Positions 51,504 through 60,485 are shown, numbered from the stretch's first letter. The stretch: 64,000 bases of DNA from Streptomyces violens (GCF_000717745.1 NZ_JOBH01000001.1:1-64000), one strand, 5' to 3'. Translations and numbers: made by a program. The notes: generated by a model not told the origin, from the sequence alone.

Positions 51504-52970
51504 TCACGCCCCCGCCGGCAGGTGGATCATCTTGTGCTCCAGATACGCGCCGTACCCCTCGGGGCCGAACTCCCGCCCGATGCCGCTGTTCTTGTAGCCG
51601 CCGAACGGCCCGAGCATGTCGAGGCTGAAGGTGTTCACGGAGTACGTGCCGGTGCGCACCCGGCGCGCCACCTCGATGCCGCGCTCGGTGTCGGCCGTCC
51701 ACACCGAGCCCGACAGCCCGTAGTCGGAGTCGTTCGCGATCCGTACCGCCTCCGCCTCGTCCTCGTACGGCAGCAGGCAGATCACCGGGCCGAAGATCTC
51801 CTCGCGGGCGATCCGCATACCGGGGGCGACCTCGCCGAAGAGGGTCGGCTCGACGTACCAGCCGGTGTCCTGGTCCGCCGGACGCCCGCCGCCGGCCAGC
51901 ACCTTGGCGCCCTCCTGCTGCCCCGACGCGATGTACTCCAGCGACCGGCGGCGCTGCCGCTCGGCGACCAGCGGGCCGACCTCGGTGGCCGCGTCCAGTG
52001 GGTCGCCGACCTTCAGGGCGGTCGCCGCGGCGGCGAACCGCTCGGCGATCTCGTCGTAGTGCGAGCGCGGCGCGAGGATGCGGGTCTGCGCCACGCACGC
52101 CTGGCCGTTGATCATCCACGCGAAGGGCGTGATCCCGGCGACCGCCGCGTCCAGGTCCGCGTCCGGCAGGATCACCGCGGCCGACTTGCCGCCCAACTCC
52201 AGTGTCACTCGGGTGAGATGGCGCGCGGCTACCTCCATGACGCGCTTGCCTGCCGCGACCGACCCGGTGAACGAGACCTTGTCCACGCCCGGATGCCCGA
52301 CCAGGTACTCACTGACCTCCCGGTCGGCCGGGAGGATGGAGAGCACACCCTCGGGCAGCCCCGCCTCGGTGGCGATCTCCGCGAGCAGGTACGCGTCCAG
52401 CGGCGTCTCCGGCGACACCTTCAGCACCGCCGAGCACCCGGCCAGCAGCGCGGGGGCGAGCTTGGCGGCGGCGGTGAACTGCGGGACGTTCCACGGCACC
52501 ACGGCCGCGACCACCCCGACCGGCTCGCGGCGGATCAGCAGCGGCCCGAGGACGCCCTGCCGCCGCTCTTCGTACTCGAAGTCGCGGGCGACGGTGATCG
52601 CCGCGTCCCACGCCATCATCGCGGCCAGCGACTGCACCATGACGCCCGCGGTGTACGGGGTGCCGTTCTGCGCGCTGATGAGCCGCGCGAACTCCTCGCT
52701 CCGTACGGCGAACGCGTCCTTGATCCGCGTGACGACCGCGATCCGCTCCTCCAGGGGCGCGTCGGCCCACACCCCGGAGTCGAAGGACGCGCGGGCGGCG
52801 GTGACGGCGCGGTCCACGTCCGCCCGCGAGGCGTGCGGCACCCGGCCGATGACCTGCTCGGTGTGCGGGGAGACGACCTCGATGGTGTCCCGGCCGGCGG
52901 GATCGGCCCACTCGCCGCCTATGTAGAGCTGTCCGTGCTCGATCAGGCCGTGCTCGATCAGGCCAGTCAT
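51504..52970 (-). CDS. NAD(P)-dependent aldehyde dehydrogenase
   Basis: A 488-residue ALDH superfamily enzyme with VVPWNVP, FTGSVAAGKRVME, LELGGKSA (general-base Glu) and INGQACVAQTR (catalytic Cys). The N-terminus holds an in-frame duplication (GLIEHGLIEHG) from a 15-bp tandem repeat. Operon with the ferredoxin and divergent from a metallo-hydrolase. KstR-like and CTGACG sites in its promoter suggest a role in oxidising a lipid or sterol-derived aldehyde; substrate inferred only. Confidence 0.9.
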   Translation of the reverse strand: MTGLIEHGLIEHGQLYIGGEWADPAGRDTIEVVSPHTEQVIGRVPHASRADVDRAVTAARASFDSGVWADAPLEERIAVVTRIKDAFAVRSEEFARLISAQNGTPYTAGVMVQSLAAMMAWDAAITVARDFEYEERRQGVLGPLLIRREPVGVVAAVVPWNVPQFTAAAKLAPALLAGCSAVLKVSPETPLDAYLLAEIATEAGLPEGVLSILPADREVSEYLVGHPGVDKVSFTGSVAAGKRVMEVAARHLTRVTLELGGKSAAVILPDADLDAAVAGITPFAWMINGQACVAQTRILAPRSHYDEIAERFAAAATALKVGDPLDAATEVGPLVAERQRRRSLEYIASGQQEGAKVLAGGGRPADQDTGWYVEPTLFGEVAPGMRIAREEIFGPVICLLPYEDEAEAVRIANDSDYGLSGSVWTADTERGIEVARRVRTGTYSVNTFSLDMLGPFGGYKNSGIGREFGPEGYGAYLEHKMIHLPAGA

Positions 52971-53021
52971 CGATTCCGCCTCCTGCGGTCGCGTTACCCG
53001 ATGTGTTACCCGGCTCATTAC

Positions 53022-53036
53022 CTGACGCTGCATCAG
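53022..53036. promoter_or_regulatory. CTGACG-N3-CATCAG dyad, copy 4
   Basis: ctgacgctgcatcag, one arm mismatch from copy 1, in the divergent gap between aldehyde dehydrogenase and the metallo-hydrolase, three bases from the KstR-like site. Confidence 0.5.
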
Positions 53037-53039
53037 AAC

Positions 53040-53053
53040 TGATACCAGTTCTA
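53040..53053. promoter_or_regulatory. KstR-like site with one mismatch
   Basis: TGATACCAGTTCTA fits TnnAACnnGTTnnA except AAC is TAC, the same deviation as the site before the thiolase (63768). It is also part of a longer dyad AGAACTG-N4-CAGTTCT at 53035-53052. Confidence 0.5.
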
Positions 53054-53103
53054 GTTATGCTGGACAATGCACGCGACGGCGTGCGGGCCGAGAGGGGCAT
53101 GGC

Positions 53104-54141
53104 ATGCCGCACGTGATCGACCACCGGGGCGGGGTCTGGAGCATCGCCGTCCCGATACCGGACAACCCGCTCGGGCACACTCTCGTGCACGTCCTGGAGA
53201 CGGACCGTGGCCCGGTGCTGATCGACACCGGCTGGGACGACCCGGACTCCTGGGAAGCGCTCGCCGCCGGGCTCACCGCCTGCGGCACCGGCATCGCCGA
53301 ACTCCACGGCGTACTCGTCACCCACCACCACCCCGACCACCACGGCCTGTCGGCGCGGGTCAGGGAGGCGTCCGGCGCGTGGATCGCGATGCACGCCGCC
53401 GATACCGAGGTCGTCCGCCGCACCCGTGAGGCCGAGCCGGGCGTCTGGCTGACGTACCTCATCGGGAAACTGGCCGCGGCGGGCGCGCCCGAGGAACACC
53501 TCGCGCCGCTGCACGCGGCCCGCGCCGCCGGGCACGCCGACGCGCTCCCCGGCAACCGCCCCGCGCTCCCCGACCGCGAGATCGTCCCCGGCGAGCTGCT
53601 GGACCTGGCGGGGCGGCGACTGCGCGCGGTCTGGACGCCGGGCCACACACCGGGCCACGTCTGCCTGCATCTGGAGGAGGCGCACCCGGCGGCGCGCCCC
53701 GGCAACGGGCGCCTCTTCTCCGGCGACCACCTGCTGCCGGGCATCAGCCCGCACGTGGGCCTGTACGAGGACCCTGACGACGCGACGGTCACCGATCCCC
53801 TCGGGGACTACCTCGACTCCCTTGAGCGGATCGCGCGGCTCGGCGTCGCCGAGGTACTGCCCGCGCATCAGCACGCCTTCACCGGCGCCGCCGAGCGGGC
53901 GGCGGAGCTGATCGCGCACCACGAGGAACGGCTCGCGGGCCTGCGCGCCCTGCTCGCCGCCCCGCTCACCCCGTGGCAGCTCGCCGAGACCATGACGTGG
54001 AACCGCCCGTGGGAGGAGATCCCGTACGGCTCGCGCACCATCGCCGTCTCGGAGGCCGAGGCGCATCTGCGGCGCCTGGTGAAGCGGGGGCTGGCGGAGC
54101 CGGTGCCGGGCTCGGAGCCGGTGACGTACCGGGCGGTGTGA
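53104..54141 (+). CDS. metallo-beta-lactamase fold hydrolase
   Basis: A 345-residue MBL-fold protein with the metal motif THHHPDHHG near residue 80, a later His in WTPGHTPGHVCLHLE and the bridging Asp in LFSGDHLLPGISPHVGLYED. A C-terminal winged-helix-like tail (SEAEAHLRRLVKRGLAEPV) is typical of the glyoxalase II/lactonase-like group. Substrate unknown; divergent from aldehyde dehydrogenase and possibly co-regulated. Confidence 0.88.
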   Translation: MPHVIDHRGGVWSIAVPIPDNPLGHTLVHVLETDRGPVLIDTGWDDPDSWEALAAGLTACGTGIAELHGVLVTHHHPDHHGLSARVREASGAWIAMHAADTEVVRRTREAEPGVWLTYLIGKLAAAGAPEEHLAPLHAARAAGHADALPGNRPALPDREIVPGELLDLAGRRLRAVWTPGHTPGHVCLHLEEAHPAARPGNGRLFSGDHLLPGISPHVGLYEDPDDATVTDPLGDYLDSLERIARLGVAEVLPAHQHAFTGAAERAAELIAHHEERLAGLRALLAAPLTPWQLAETMTWNRPWEEIPYGSRTIAVSEAEAHLRRLVKRGLAEPVPGSEPVTYRAV

Positions 54142-54153
54142 GGGCCACCTGGT

Positions 54154-54184
54154 GGTCTCCGGGCTGCCGTACGTGCCGGAGACC
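54154..54184 (+). terminator. hairpin after MBL-fold gene
   Basis: GGTCTCCGG (54154-54162) pairs exactly with CCGGAGACC (54176-54184) across a 13-base loop, 12 bases after the stop codon. No T tract. It separates the hydrolase gene from the riboswitch-led operon. Confidence 0.5.
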
Positions 54185-54214
54185 GGTCGCTACCCGCCGG
54201 TTAAAGTGGTCCGG

Positions 54215-54345
54215 ACAAGTTCATTCGTGCCCGACCGGGGGAAGCCGGTGGAAAACCGGCGCTGACCCGCAGCCGTGAGCGCTGGCGCGCACCCGTGCGC
54301 CGGAGCGAGCCGGAACACCCGGCGGGGCACACCCAAGGCTCCCGC
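54215..54345 (+). promoter_or_regulatory. cobalamin riboswitch
   Basis: The leader contains the B12-element core: a GGGGGAAGCCGGTG stretch (54236-54250), the paired GGTGGAAAACCGGC, then GCTGACCCGCAGCCGTGAG (54261-54279, the B12 box). A 3' GAGCCGGAACACCC segment follows near 54305. The next coding region begins at 54518, so about 170 bases of expression platform follow. It should repress the downstream ECF operon when cobalamin is plentiful. Boundaries are approximate. Confidence 0.9.
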
Positions 54346-54517
54346 GTACCGTACGGCCGCCCTTCAGCGGCCGCCCGGCGCGCGGCACCGTCGAGGTATA
54401 CGGAGCTGAGCCCGGTGCCACCGCGCCCGCGCGCCCCGCGGACGTGGTGCGGCGGAGTACGGCTGCGTGACCTCCCACCTCGCGCACCCCGCGAACCGAC
54501 CGAGAGGCACCGACCCC

Positions 54518-55777
54518 ATGGCCATCACGGCCCGCTCCCTCGCCGCCCCGGCGCGCCGCTGCGCCGCGGCCCTGGCCGCCGCCGTGCTGTGCGCGGCCGC
54601 TGCCCCGGCCGCGTTCGCCGCCGACCCCGCGCCCGCCGCATCCCCGAAGCTCCCGAAGGGCCTGTACGGCAGCACGGACCCGAAGTACGACGGCGTCTGG
54701 CGGCAGTCGCTGGCGCTGCTGGCGCAGGACACCACGGGCGTGCGCCCGGCGGACTCGGCGGTGGACTGGCTCGCCGGGCAGCAGTGCGCCGACGGCGCGT
54801 TCACCGCGTACCGCGCCGCCCCGAAGCAGCCCTGCGACGCGAAGACGATGCGGGACACCAACCAGACGGCCGCCGCCGTGCAGGCGCTGGCCGCGGTCGG
54901 CGGGCACGCGGACGCGGTGCGCGAGGGCGTCTCCTGGCTGAAGTCCGCGCAGAACGACGACGGCGGCTGGGGCTCCGCGACCGGCGCCCCGAGCGACGCC
55001 AACTCCACCTCGGTGGTGATCGGCGCGCTGGCCGCCACGGGCACGAAGCCGGAGTCGGTGACCGCGAAGAAGGGCGGGAGGACGCCGTACGAGGGGCTGC
55101 TCGCCTTCCGGCTCGGCTGCGACGTCGCGGAGAAGGACCGCGGCGCGTTCGCCTTCCAGGCCAAGGACGGGAAGCTCGCCGCCAACGAGGACGCGACGGC
55201 CGCCGCGGTACTGGGTGCGCTCGGCAAGGGCTTCGTCGTCGAGCCGGGCGCGCACGCCCCGGAGAAGACGTCGTGCGAGGAAGCGGCCAAGGACGCGGGT
55301 GGCGCCGCCGGCGGCGCCGCTGACCAGCTCGGCGCCGTCCTGGACGCGCACGGCCACCACCTGATGTCCGCGATGCCCGGCGCCGAGTCGCAGGCGGACG
55401 TCGGCAACACCGCCGACGCCGTCGTCGCGCTGGCCGCCGCGGGGCGTGCCGACGCGGCGAAGCAGTCGCTGAGCTGGCTGCGCGGGCACTCGGCGGCCTG
55501 GGCGAAGCAGAGCGGCCCGGCCGCGTACGCGCAGCTGATCCTCGCCGCGCACGCCACGGGCGGCGACCCGCGCGACTTCGGTGGCACGGACCTGGTGACG
55601 AAGCTGAACGCGACCGGCCCGAAGCCCGCGTCCGCCGCCTCGGACCAGCAGGCCGACAAGGAGCAGAAGCAGGACGAGGGTGGCGTCTCCGTGTGGTGGG
55701 TCGTGCTCGTCGGCCTGGCGGCGGGCGCCGGCATCGGCTTCCTGCTGAGCGGCCGCAGGAAGCAGAACCAGCTGTGA
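54518..55777 (+). CDS. secreted, membrane-anchored toroid protein (prenyltransferase/squalene-oxidase repeat; transcobalamin-like)
   Basis: A 419-residue surface protein. Signal peptide at residues 1-35 (RRCAAALAAAVLCAAAAPAAFA), then helical repeats of the alpha6/alpha6-barrel type (DWLAGQQCADGAFTAY, SWLKSAQNDDGGWGSATGAPSDANSTS, QADVGNTADAVVALAA). A Gln/Glu/Lys spacer and one C-terminal membrane anchor (VWWVVLVGLAAGAGIGFLLSG) plus basic tail complete it. The barrel is that of intrinsic factor/transcobalamin. Behind a cobalamin riboswitch and in an ECF operon, I infer that it captures a corrinoid at the cell surface. Coupled to the next gene by GTGA. Confidence 0.85.
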   Translation: MAITARSLAAPARRCAAALAAAVLCAAAAPAAFAADPAPAASPKLPKGLYGSTDPKYDGVWRQSLALLAQDTTGVRPADSAVDWLAGQQCADGAFTAYRAAPKQPCDAKTMRDTNQTAAAVQALAAVGGHADAVREGVSWLKSAQNDDGGWGSATGAPSDANSTSVVIGALAATGTKPESVTAKKGGRTPYEGLLAFRLGCDVAEKDRGAFAFQAKDGKLAANEDATAAAVLGALGKGFVVEPGAHAPEKTSCEEAAKDAGGAAGGAADQLGAVLDAHGHHLMSAMPGAESQADVGNTADAVVALAAAGRADAAKQSLSWLRGHSAAWAKQSGPAAYAQLILAAHATGGDPRDFGGTDLVTKLNATGPKPASAASDQQADKEQKQDEGGVSVWWVVLVGLAAGAGIGFLLSGRRKQNQL

Positions 55778-56463
55778 GCAGCGCCGTTCGTCTCGCGCGC
55801 GGCCTCGGCGCGCTGGTCCTGGCCGGTACGGTCACGGGCCTGGCCGCCGCGCCCGCGCACGCCGAGGAGTACCGCTACTGGTCCTTCTGGACGGCGGACG
55901 CGGCGGCCCACGGGGGCGGCTGGACGTACGCCACCGAGGGGCCGTCGACGGCGCGCCCCGCCGACGGCGGCGTGGCCGGCTTCCGCTTCACCGTCAGCGC
56001 CGATTCCGCGCGCGCCGCGAAGCCGCGCGCGGCCGCCGATTTCGACGCGGTCTGCGGCGGTACGAAGGTGGCGGACGGCCGCAAGCGGGTCGCCGTCGTC
56101 CTCGACTTCGGCACGGCGGCAGACGCCCCGAAGGGCGAGACCCCGCCCGCGGCCCGTACGGAGTGCGCGCGGGTCCCCGAGGACGCGAGCGCGGGCGACG
56201 CCCTGGCCGCGGTCGCGGCGCCGCTGCGATACGACTCCAGTGCGCTGCTGTGCGCGATATCGGGCTACCCGAAGACGGGGTGCGCGGAGCAGGCGGGCGG
56301 GTCCTCGGAGCAGTCCGAGGAGACCATCGGGTCCGCGGCGCCCGACGCCGGGGCGTCCGACTCCGGCGACGGCGGGCCCTCCGCCGGACTGATCGGCGGC
56401 CTCGCCGCGGTCGCCGTCCTCGGCGCCGCCGCGGTGTGGCAGGCCCGGCGCCGGCGCGGATGA
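55774..56463 (+). CDS. secreted, membrane-anchored SCO2322-like protein
   Basis: A 229-residue protein with a signal peptide (ending APAHAEE near residue 30) and a domain beginning YRYWSFWTADAAAHGGGWTYATEGP. Two Cys (ARTECARV, LLCAISGYPKTGCAE region) may form disulfides. A Ser/Glu/Gly linker and a C-terminal membrane anchor with Arg-rich tail follow. I recall this as the SCO2322 family, found beside ECF transporters. The role is probably a second surface binding or docking component for cobalamin uptake. GTG start overlaps the upstream stop; ATGA to the next. Confidence 0.78.
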   Translation: MSSAVRLARGLGALVLAGTVTGLAAAPAHAEEYRYWSFWTADAAAHGGGWTYATEGPSTARPADGGVAGFRFTVSADSARAAKPRAAADFDAVCGGTKVADGRKRVAVVLDFGTAADAPKGETPPAARTECARVPEDASAGDALAAVAAPLRYDSSALLCAISGYPKTGCAEQAGGSSEQSEETIGSAAPDAGASDSGDGGPSAGLIGGLAAVAVLGAAAVWQARRRRG

Positions 56464-57680
56464 CCGGCCGCCAGGGAACCGTGATGAGCGACGTGGCCGG
56501 CGAGGCGGCGGGCGCGCGGCCGGGTCGACGCGCTCCTGCCCGGCTGCGTGCTCCCCTCGCCACGCGGGGGCGTGCGCTGCACGCCGGCGCGTGGTGGCTG
56601 TGGGCGCTGGGCCTGGCGACGGCCGCGTCCCGCACCACCAACCCGCTCCTCCTCGGCCTGCTCATCGGCGTCGCCGGATATGTGGTCGCGGCCCGCCGCT
56701 CCGACGCGCCCTGGGCCCGCTCCTACGGTGCCTTCGTCAAGCTCGGCCTGGTCGTGCTCGCCATCCGGCTGGTCTTCGCCTTCGTGCTCGGCTCGCCCGT
56801 CCCCGGTACGCACGTCCTGGTCACGCTCCCCGAACTGCCGCTGCCCGACTGGGCGCGCGGCGTGCGGATCGGCGGCCGGGTCACCGCCGAGGGCATGCTC
56901 TTCGCGCTGTACGACGGGCTGAAGCTGGCCACGCTGCTGATCTGCGTGGGCGCCGCCAACGCGCTCGCCAACCCGGCCCGGCTGCTGAAGTCCCTGCCCG
57001 GCGCGCTCTACGAGGCGGGCGTGGCCGTCGTCGTGGCGATGACCTTCGCCCCGAACCTGGTCGCGGACGTCCAGCGGCTGCGCGCGGCGCGCCGGCTGTG
57101 CGGCCGCCCCGACCGCGGCGTCAAGGCGCTGCTCCAGGTCGGACTGCCGGTACTGGAAGGTGCGTTGGAGCGTTCGGTGGCGCTCGCCGCGGCGATGGAC
57201 GCCCGCGGATACGGGCGTACCGCGCAGGTCCCGCGCGCCGTCCGGCACACCACCACGGCCCTCACGCTCGGCGGCCTCCTCGGCATCTGCGCCGGTACGT
57301 ACGGACTGCTCGCGGCCCAGGGCGCCGGGTACGGGCTGCCGGTGCTGGCCGCCGGGCTCGCCGCCGCGCTCGCCGGGCTGTGGCTGGGCGGCCGCCGCTC
57401 GGTCCGCACCCGCTACCGCCCCGACCGCTGGGGCCCACGTGCCTGGCTGGTCGCGGGCTCCGGCGTGGCGGTGGCCGCGCTGATGATCTGGGCGGGCTCG
57501 TACGCGCCCGCGGCCCTGCACCCGCCGGCCGTACCGCTGACGGCGCCGGAACTCCCGCTCTGGCCCGCGCTCTCGGTGCTGGCCGGACTGGTGCCGGCGT
57601 TCGTCGCTCCGGTACCGGCGAGTGCCCCGGCGGCAACCGCCGAGCGACGTACGAAGAACCCGAAGGAGAGGACGACGTGA
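56460..57680 (+). CDS. ECF transporter transmembrane component EcfT (CbiQ-like)
   Basis: A 406-residue membrane protein with about eight spans. The diagnostic coupling motif is present as ALAAAMDARGYG near residue 245, in an amphipathic helix that docks on the ATPases. An extra C-terminal part with two or three spans (about 330-400) goes beyond the usual 250-residue EcfT. ATG overlaps the upstream stop, and the stop overlaps the next GTG. Confidence 0.9.
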   Translation: MTGRQGTVMSDVAGEAAGARPGRRAPARLRAPLATRGRALHAGAWWLWALGLATAASRTTNPLLLGLLIGVAGYVVAARRSDAPWARSYGAFVKLGLVVLAIRLVFAFVLGSPVPGTHVLVTLPELPLPDWARGVRIGGRVTAEGMLFALYDGLKLATLLICVGAANALANPARLLKSLPGALYEAGVAVVVAMTFAPNLVADVQRLRAARRLCGRPDRGVKALLQVGLPVLEGALERSVALAAAMDARGYGRTAQVPRAVRHTTTALTLGGLLGICAGTYGLLAAQGAGYGLPVLAAGLAAALAGLWLGGRRSVRTRYRPDRWGPRAWLVAGSGVAVAALMIWAGSYAPAALHPPAVPLTAPELPLWPALSVLAGLVPAFVAPVPASAPAATAERRTKNPKERTT

Positions 57681-59320
57681 TCCGGTTCGAGCAGGTGTCG
57701 GTGACCTACGGGGACGCCGGCGCGCCCGCCGTCCAAGGGGTCGATCTGACCGTCCCCGAGGGCGAACTCTGCCTGCTGGTCGGCCCGTCCGGTGTCGGCA
57801 AGTCGACCGTGCTGAACGCCGTCTCCGGCCTCGTCCCGCACTTCACCGGCGGCACCCTGCACGGCCGGGTCACCGTCGACGGCCGTGACACCCGCACCCA
57901 CCGGCCGCGCGAACTGGCCGACGTGGTCGGCACGGTGGGCCAGGACCCGCTCTCCCACTTCGTCACCGACACCGTCGAGGACGAGCTGGCGTACGGCATG
58001 GAATCGCTCGGCCTCGCCCCCGACGTGATGCGCCGCCGCGTCGAGGAGACCCTCGACCTGCTCGGCCTCGCGGGGCTGCGCGACCGGGCCATCAGCACCC
58101 TCTCCGGCGGCCAGCAGCAGCGCGTCGCCATCGGGTCCGTGCTCACCACGCACCCCAAGGTGCTCGTCCTGGACGAGCCGACCTCCGCGCTGGACCCGGC
58201 CGCCGCCGAAGAGGTACTGGCCGTGCTGCAGCGCCTGGTCCACGACCTCGGCACGACGGTGCTGCTGGCCGAGCACCGGCTGGAGCGCGTTGTCCAGTAC
58301 GCGGACCAGGTCATCCTGCTGCCGGCGCCCGGCGCCGCGCCCGTCATCGGCGAGCCCGCCGAGATCATGGCCGTCTCCCCGGTCCACCCGCCGGTCGTCG
58401 CCCTCGGCCGGGCGGCGGGCTGGTCCCCGCTGCCGCTGACCGTACGGGACGCCCGCCGCAAGGCCGGCGCGCTGCGCGAGCGGCTGGCGGGACGGACCCC
58501 GGCGGCTCCGGGCGCCGCGGCCGGTGCGCCGCCCGCTCCCGGGGACGCCGCCCCGGTCGCCGAGGCCGCCGGACTCTCCGTACGCCGCGGCCGCATCGAC
58601 GCGCTGCACCGCGTCGACCTGGCCGTACGCCCCGGCGAGACCGTCGCCTTGATGGGCCGCAACGGCGCGGGCAAGTCCACGCTGCTGAACACGCTGGTCG
58701 GCATGCACGAACCGGCCGCGGGCTCGGTACGGGTGGGCGGCGCCGTGCCGCACCGCACCGGGCCGCGCGAGCTGCTGCGCCGGGTCGGGCTGGTGCCGCA
58801 GGAGCCGCGCGACCTGCTGTACGCGGACACCGTCGGCGCCGAGTGCGCGGCGGCGGACGCCGACGCGGGCGCGGCACCGGGAAGCTGCCGGGCGCTGGTC
58901 ACCCGGCTGCTGCCGGACGTCCCGGACGGCACCCACCCGCGCGACCTCTCCGAGGGCCAGCGGCTCGCCCTCGCGCTCGCCGTGGTCCTCACCGCGCGGC
59001 CGCCGCTGCTCCTCCTCGACGAGCCGACCCGCGGCCTGGACTACGCGGCCAAGGCCCGCCTGGTGGAGGTCTTGCGCGGGCTCGCCGCCGAGGGCCACGC
59101 GATCGTCCTCGCCACCCACGACGTCGAACTGGCCGCGGAGCTCGCCCACCGCGTCGTCATCCTCGCCGACGGCGAGATCGTCGCGGACGGCCCGACCGCC
59201 GAGGTCGTGGTCGCCTCCCCGGCCTTCGCCCCGCAGGTCGCCAAGGTCCTCGCGCCGCTCCCCTGGCTCACCGTCCCCCAGGTCACCCGCGCCCTGACCG
59301 AACTGGAGCACACGGCATGA
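57677..59320 (+). CDS. fused EcfA-EcfA' ATPase of ECF transporter
   Basis: A 547-residue tandem ATPase. NBD1 (about 1-230): Walker A GPSGVGKST, signature LSGGQQQRVAIG, Walker B VLVLDEPTSALD, switch AEHRLERV. NBD2 (about 295-530): Walker A GRNGAGKST, shortened helical region, signature LSEGQRLALAL, Walker B LLLLDEPTRGLD, switch ATHDVELAAE. Both sites look competent. The fused pair replaces separate EcfA1 and EcfA2. GTG overlaps the EcfT stop. Confidence 0.93.
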   Translation: MIRFEQVSVTYGDAGAPAVQGVDLTVPEGELCLLVGPSGVGKSTVLNAVSGLVPHFTGGTLHGRVTVDGRDTRTHRPRELADVVGTVGQDPLSHFVTDTVEDELAYGMESLGLAPDVMRRRVEETLDLLGLAGLRDRAISTLSGGQQQRVAIGSVLTTHPKVLVLDEPTSALDPAAAEEVLAVLQRLVHDLGTTVLLAEHRLERVVQYADQVILLPAPGAAPVIGEPAEIMAVSPVHPPVVALGRAAGWSPLPLTVRDARRKAGALRERLAGRTPAAPGAAAGAPPAPGDAAPVAEAAGLSVRRGRIDALHRVDLAVRPGETVALMGRNGAGKSTLLNTLVGMHEPAAGSVRVGGAVPHRTGPRELLRRVGLVPQEPRDLLYADTVGAECAAADADAGAAPGSCRALVTRLLPDVPDGTHPRDLSEGQRLALALAVVLTARPPLLLLDEPTRGLDYAAKARLVEVLRGLAAEGHAIVLATHDVELAAELAHRVVILADGEIVADGPTAEVVVASPAFAPQVAKVLAPLPWLTVPQVTRALTELEHTA

Positions 59321-60171
59321 CCAGGGAACACGGCATGACCGGGGCACACGGCACAGGCCCACGGACGGGCAGGAGGGTGCGGGCCGTGCGGCTCGGGCCG
59401 CGTTCAGTGGCCGCCCTCGTACTGGTCTCCGTCCTCGGCGTGATGGCCTTCGGCTGGCCACTGCTGGCGGACTCCGCGTCCGGCCTCGCGCACTCCAAGG
59501 ACGCCCCCTGGCTCTTCGCCGCGCTGCTCCCCCTCCTCCTCGCCGTGGTCGTGGCGACCATCGCGGACGTCGGCCTGGACGCCAAGGCCATCGCGATGCT
59601 CGGCGTACTCGCCGCGGCCGGTGCCGCGCTGCGCCCCCTCGGCGCGGGTACGGCCGGTATCGAGCCGATGTTCTTCCTGATGGTGCTGTCGGGCCGGGTC
59701 CTGGGCCCCGGCTTCGGCTTCGTGCTCGGCGCGGTCTCGATGTTCGCCTCCGCCCTGCTCACCGGCGGTGTCGGCCCCTGGATGCCGTTCCAGATGCTGT
59801 CGATGGGCTGGGTGTCGATGGGCGCGGGCCTGCTCCCGGGGCCCGACCGGCTCCGCGGCCGCCGCGAGATGCTGCTGCTGGCGGTCTACGGCACGCTCTC
59901 CTCCCTCCTCTACGGCCTGGTCATGAACCTCCAGGGCTGGCCCTACATCGCGGGGCTCGCCTCCGGCGTCTCCTTCGTCCCCGGCGACCCGCTCCCCGAC
60001 AACCTCGCCCGCTTCGTCGCGTACTGCCTGGCCACCTCCCTCGGCTGGGACCTCCCCCGCGCCCTGGTCACGATCGTCCTCACCCTCACCGTCGGCCCCA
60101 CCGTCCTGAAGGCCCTCCGCCGCGCCACCCGCCGCGCGGCCTTCGACGCCCCGGTGTCCTTCGCCCCGTAG
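59317..60171 (+). CDS. ECF transporter S component (predicted cobalamin)
   Basis: A 284-residue membrane protein with six to seven spans and the S-component-like segment GPGFGFVLGAVSMFASALLTGGVGPWMPFQMLSMGWVSM-type (segments VLGAVSMFASALLTGG and GPWMPFQMLSMGW), which includes the helix packing against EcfT. Length is greater than many 180-200-residue S components because of N-terminal extension. The riboswitch makes cobalamin or another corrinoid the expected substrate; the fold alone does not prove it. ATGA overlap with the ATPase gene. Confidence 0.87.
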   Translation: MTREHGMTGAHGTGPRTGRRVRAVRLGPRSVAALVLVSVLGVMAFGWPLLADSASGLAHSKDAPWLFAALLPLLLAVVVATIADVGLDAKAIAMLGVLAAAGAALRPLGAGTAGIEPMFFLMVLSGRVLGPGFGFVLGAVSMFASALLTGGVGPWMPFQMLSMGWVSMGAGLLPGPDRLRGRREMLLLAVYGTLSSLLYGLVMNLQGWPYIAGLASGVSFVPGDPLPDNLARFVAYCLATSLGWDLPRALVTIVLTLTVGPTVLKALRRATRRAAFDAPVSFAP

Positions 60172-60178
60172 CCGGCTG

Positions 60179-60420
60179 CTACGCGCGCTCCCGGCCGAAG
60201 AACTCCGCTCGCCCAGGCGGGCCACGGTCCCGCGGGTGCCTTCGAAACTGACGGCGCAGACCTGGTCGATCCAGCGCCGCCGGCCTTCGGTCCCCGCCCA
60301 CGGGGCGCGATACGCCTCGGCGTACTGCAGCTGATGCTCGGTGAAGGGGGTGCCGAGGACGGCGGCGTCGAGGAGGGCGATCCCGGCGGCCGGTACGCCT
60401 TCGACGAGGTGCGCGCTCAT
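60179..60420 (-). pseudogene. short, possibly frameshifted protein, unknown
   Basis: A convincing translation start at 60420 (GGAGGG six bases upstream) opens about 70 residues of well-behaved sequence (MSAHLVEGVPAAGIALLDA, FTEHQLQYAEAYRAPW, RRRWIDQVCAVSFEGT) ending ...TVARLGER. The frame then runs into Ser/Arg-rich antisense of the ECF gene. A second frame reads RAEFFGRERA and stops at 60179-60181, a natural end. A one-base change near 60205 would join them. It is either a recent frameshift or a sequence error; if neither, the gene is not coding. Family not recognised. Divergent from the CGNR gene. Confidence 0.4.
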
Positions 60421-60485
60421 GACGATCCCTCCGGAGCTAATGGTTATTCTCGGCGTTACCCCCTTACGCCACCATGGAGTAAGAC

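Noticed and set aside
54518..55777. Terpene cyclase or prenyltransferase function for the secreted toroid protein
   Set aside because: It has a signal peptide, C-terminal anchor and no cyclase acid motif; the riboswitch and ECF genes point to corrinoid binding.
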